NCBI RefSeq assembly: GCF_036492635.1
Contig: NZ_AP025305.1
Coordinates: forward strand, 2,418,001 to 2,482,000
Reading direction: 5' to 3'
DNA: 64,000 nucleotides
Source: Aureibacter tunicatorum
GTDB lineage: Bacteria > Bacteroidota > Bacteroidia > Cytophagales > Cyclobacteriaceae
Below are positions 62,264 through 64,000 of the stretch, piece by piece; within the stretch, counting starts at the first letter, position 1, and each line of letters begins with the position of its first letter. The position numbers and the translations under genes are program-made. The notes beneath the pieces are model-generated. The model was not told the DNA's origin, did not search any database, and saw nothing but the letters and a program-made list of their open reading frames with translations.

Positions 62264-62899
62264 ATGAGAAACTTGAAATTCGTAATTTTATTTATTTTGG
62301 TTGCCACCTTTGGATGCGCTCCATCTGTTGTCACTCAGAATTACATGGAGAAGTCGTTTAAACCGGAAGAAAAACGAAAAATGATCGTATTTTTTGTTGG
62401 TGATAGAAAAGAAGGAGCTATAAAGTTTGAAGACAAGTTTGCTTCATATTTTACCAAAAAAGGATATGACATGACTGCGGGGCATATTCTAATTGATAGT
62501 TTGAAAGAGCCTAATATTGACAAGGATTTGATCGTAAAAGAGATGCTTGCTGATGGATATGACGGCGTATATACTTTGAGAATCGTGGAGTATAAAGAAG
62601 AAACTAAAAAAGTAGATAATACTTATTATAAACCATCTACAGGCTTGGTGAACATAATGGATCAGTATTATTTCGATGTTTATCAAAAAAACAAGGCATT
62701 GGAAAAGGATGAGCCTCTTTATAATAAAAAGATGATATTGAGAACTGAAGCTAGGTATTATGATTTAAACTCAGGGAAAGAGTATCCGCTGGTTTGGTCC
62801 ATAAGAATGAGAACGGAAAATCCTGAATACATGAAGAGAATTGTTAGGGATTTGAGTAAAACCATTTACAAGCAGTCTATGGAGGACGGAGTGCTATGA
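62264..62899 (+). CDS. Lipoprotein of unknown function
   Basis: A 211-residue lipoprotein (Val-Ala-Thr-Phe-Gly-Cys). The mature part has an alpha/beta order: a strand with Met-Ile-Val-Phe-Phe-Val-Gly, a helix with Phe-Ala-Ser-Tyr-Phe-Thr-Lys-Lys-Gly-Tyr, Gly-Tyr-Asp-Gly-Val-Tyr-Thr-Leu-Arg, and a C-terminal strand-helix. That resembles the Rossmann-like fold seen in LpoB/DUF4136-type lipoproteins, but the family is uncertain. The stop overlaps the start of the next gene (ATGA at 62896), so the two are translationally coupled. Confidence 0.75.
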   Translation: MRNLKFVILFILVATFGCAPSVVTQNYMEKSFKPEEKRKMIVFFVGDRKEGAIKFEDKFASYFTKKGYDMTAGHILIDSLKEPNIDKDLIVKEMLADGYDGVYTLRIVEYKEETKKVDNTYYKPSTGLVNIMDQYYFDVYQKNKALEKDEPLYNKKMILRTEARYYDLNSGKEYPLVWSIRMRTENPEYMKRIVRDLSKTIYKQSMEDGVL

Positions 62900-64000
62900 T
62901 TAAAAAGATTACTATAGGCTCGGCATTGTTTGCGATTATGGCTCTTGGAGGATGTTCCAAAGCTTCAAAAAGCAATTCTGAAGAAACAAAAAAATCAATC
63001 ACTCTGAATGAGGTAGCGACTAATTTTGTGTCAACGGCTCTTGAGTATGGAGAGTTCCATGACGGTTATGTAGATGCTTATTTCGGTCCGGATAAATTGC
63101 TTCCCAAGAAAGAAGCTACGTTGGACAGTTTAAAAAAGTTGGAAGAAATAGGAGCTGATATACAACTTCTGTTGAAGCAAATTAATTCGATAGAATCAGA
63201 AGAAGCTAATCGAAAGGCGTATTTGAGCAAGCAAATTAAGTCTCTAGCAACAAACTATGAAATGTTCAGAGGCAAAGAGCTTACCTTCGATCAAGAATCA
63301 AAAGCTCTTTACGATGCGGTAGCACCGAATAATTCTATGGATCATTACGACAGCCTATTGAATGAGTTGGATAAATTGGTGCCTGGGAATGGGGATTTGC
63401 AAACAAGGTATATCGCTTATAAAGAGAAGTTTAGAATACCGGAGGATAAGTTGGACCAAGTGCTGAAGACTGCTATAGAAGAAGCTAGAAAAAGAACCTC
63501 TAAATATATAAAACTACCTGAAAATGAAAGTTTTAAGGTGGAGTATGTTAAGGGTGTTTCATGGTCTGCGTACAATTGGTTCAAAGGCAATAGCTATAGT
63601 GTTATTCAGATTAATACAAGTGTTCCTGTCTATATAGAAAGCGCTGTCGATTGGGCAAGTCATGAAGGCTATCCAGGGCATCATGTATTTAACACCTTAT
63701 TGGAAAGCGAGTTGGTCAAAAAGAAAGGATGGATGGAGTATTCGATTTATCCGTTGTATAGCCCGCAATCTCTTTTAGCGGAAGGAAGCGCGGATTTTGG
63801 TATCCAAGTGGCTTTTCCTGATGATGAGCGTGTCGCTTATGAAAGAGATGTTCTGTTTCCATTGGCTGGACTGGATCAGGCCGAAGCTGAGAATTATGCT
63901 AAAGTATACCAATTGATGGAACGATTGAACTTTGCAAGAAATGATATTGGAAGAAAGCTTGTGGATGGAGAGATCAATAGGGCAGAGGCAAAGGAGCTTT
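62896..64000 (+). CDS. DUF885-like zinc metallopeptidase lipoprotein, 5' part
   Basis: Open from ATG 62896 to the right edge (368 codons, gene cut by the window). Lipobox Leu-Gly-Gly-Cys follows a short hydrophobic segment. The metal site His256-Glu-Gly-Tyr-Pro-Gly-His-His263 and the later Ala-Glu-Gly-Ser-Ala-Asp fit DUF885-type peptidases, which have His-Glu-x-x-Pro-Gly-His-His. A helical N-terminal part precedes the site. It is translationally coupled to the upstream lipoprotein. It probably cleaves peptides in the periplasm; the substrate is unknown. Confidence 0.8.
   Translation, partial: MIKKITIGSALFAIMALGGCSKASKSNSEETKKSITLNEVATNFVSTALEYGEFHDGYVDAYFGPDKLLPKKEATLDSLKKLEEIGADIQLLLKQINSIESEEANRKAYLSKQIKSLATNYEMFRGKELTFDQESKALYDAVAPNNSMDHYDSLLNELDKLVPGNGDLQTRYIAYKEKFRIPEDKLDQVLKTAIEEARKRTSKYIKLPENESFKVEYVKGVSWSAYNWFKGNSYSVIQINTSVPVYIESAVDWASHEGYPGHHVFNTLLESELVKKKGWMEYSIYPLYSPQSLLAEGSADFGIQVAFPDDERVAYERDVLFPLAGLDQAEAENYAKVYQLMERLNFARNDIGRKLVDGEINRAEAKEL

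Overview
The window looks like chromosomal DNA of a Bacteroidota bacterium, most likely from the Cytophagales side. This is inferred from three TonB-dependent receptors with an N-terminal carboxypeptidase-regulatory-like domain, a DUF4249 lipoprotein, a GSCFA protein, a subtilase with a type IX secretion C-terminal sorting domain, Ser/Gly-Cys lipoboxes, TAnnTTTG-type promoter elements and weak Shine-Dalgarno signals. No rRNA, tRNA or CRISPR array was recognised.

Region 1 (about 1-11.5 kb, very AT-rich) is a class I lanthipeptide cluster. It opens with the 3' end of a LytTR-type regulator, then precursor A, a split LanB dehydratase (glutamylation subunit at 483, elimination subunit at 3905) with LanC between the halves, a C39-peptidase ABC exporter, an HlyD adaptor, precursor B, an unusual three-domain enzyme and a GT4 glycosyltransferase. 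The three-domain enzyme (8736-10532) is the most striking item. It joins a C39-like domain that has lost its catalytic Cys and His, a collagen-galactosyltransferase-like GT25 domain and a PLOD-like (procollagen lysyl hydroxylase) Fe(II)/2-oxoglutarate domain. The inferred pathway is leader recognition, dehydration and cyclisation, collagen-style hydroxylation and glycosylation of the core, then double-Gly cleavage and export.

Region 2 (11.5-24 kb) is a patchwork. It holds an IS5-like transposase relic, a decayed tandem copy of a receptor 5' end, a TonB receptor/DUF4249 pair, small hypothetical proteins, a DUF4157 toxin-like protein of the kind loaded into extracellular contractile injection systems, a one-domain DUF1566-like protein, a TPR protein coupled to an orphan coding fragment, and a secreted hypothetical protein.

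Region 3 (23.9-35.0 kb, minus strand) is a compact candidate defence operon: PLD-SNF2 helicase, Eco57I-class adenine methyltransferase, RecF/SMC-like ATPase, a 47-residue ORF, and a DUF262-DUF1524 (GmrSD-like) protein. It has its own palindromic operator candidate and ends beside the 3' end of mnmE, a known genomic-island attachment site in other bacteria.

Region 4 (35.3-64 kb) is mostly core: mnmE, a thioredoxin-fold protein, a GH13 amylase lipoprotein with a LacI-type operator upstream, a GSCFA / degenerate Sua5-like / CCA-adding enzyme operon, TPR and PspC proteins, an AspT/YidE-type transporter, an outer-membrane beta-barrel receptor, CstA, the subtilase, rpe, another receptor, an LpoB-like/COG3014 lipoprotein pair, an OmpA/PD40 protein, a TetM-type GTPase, a lipoprotein and a DUF885-like metallopeptidase cut by the window edge.
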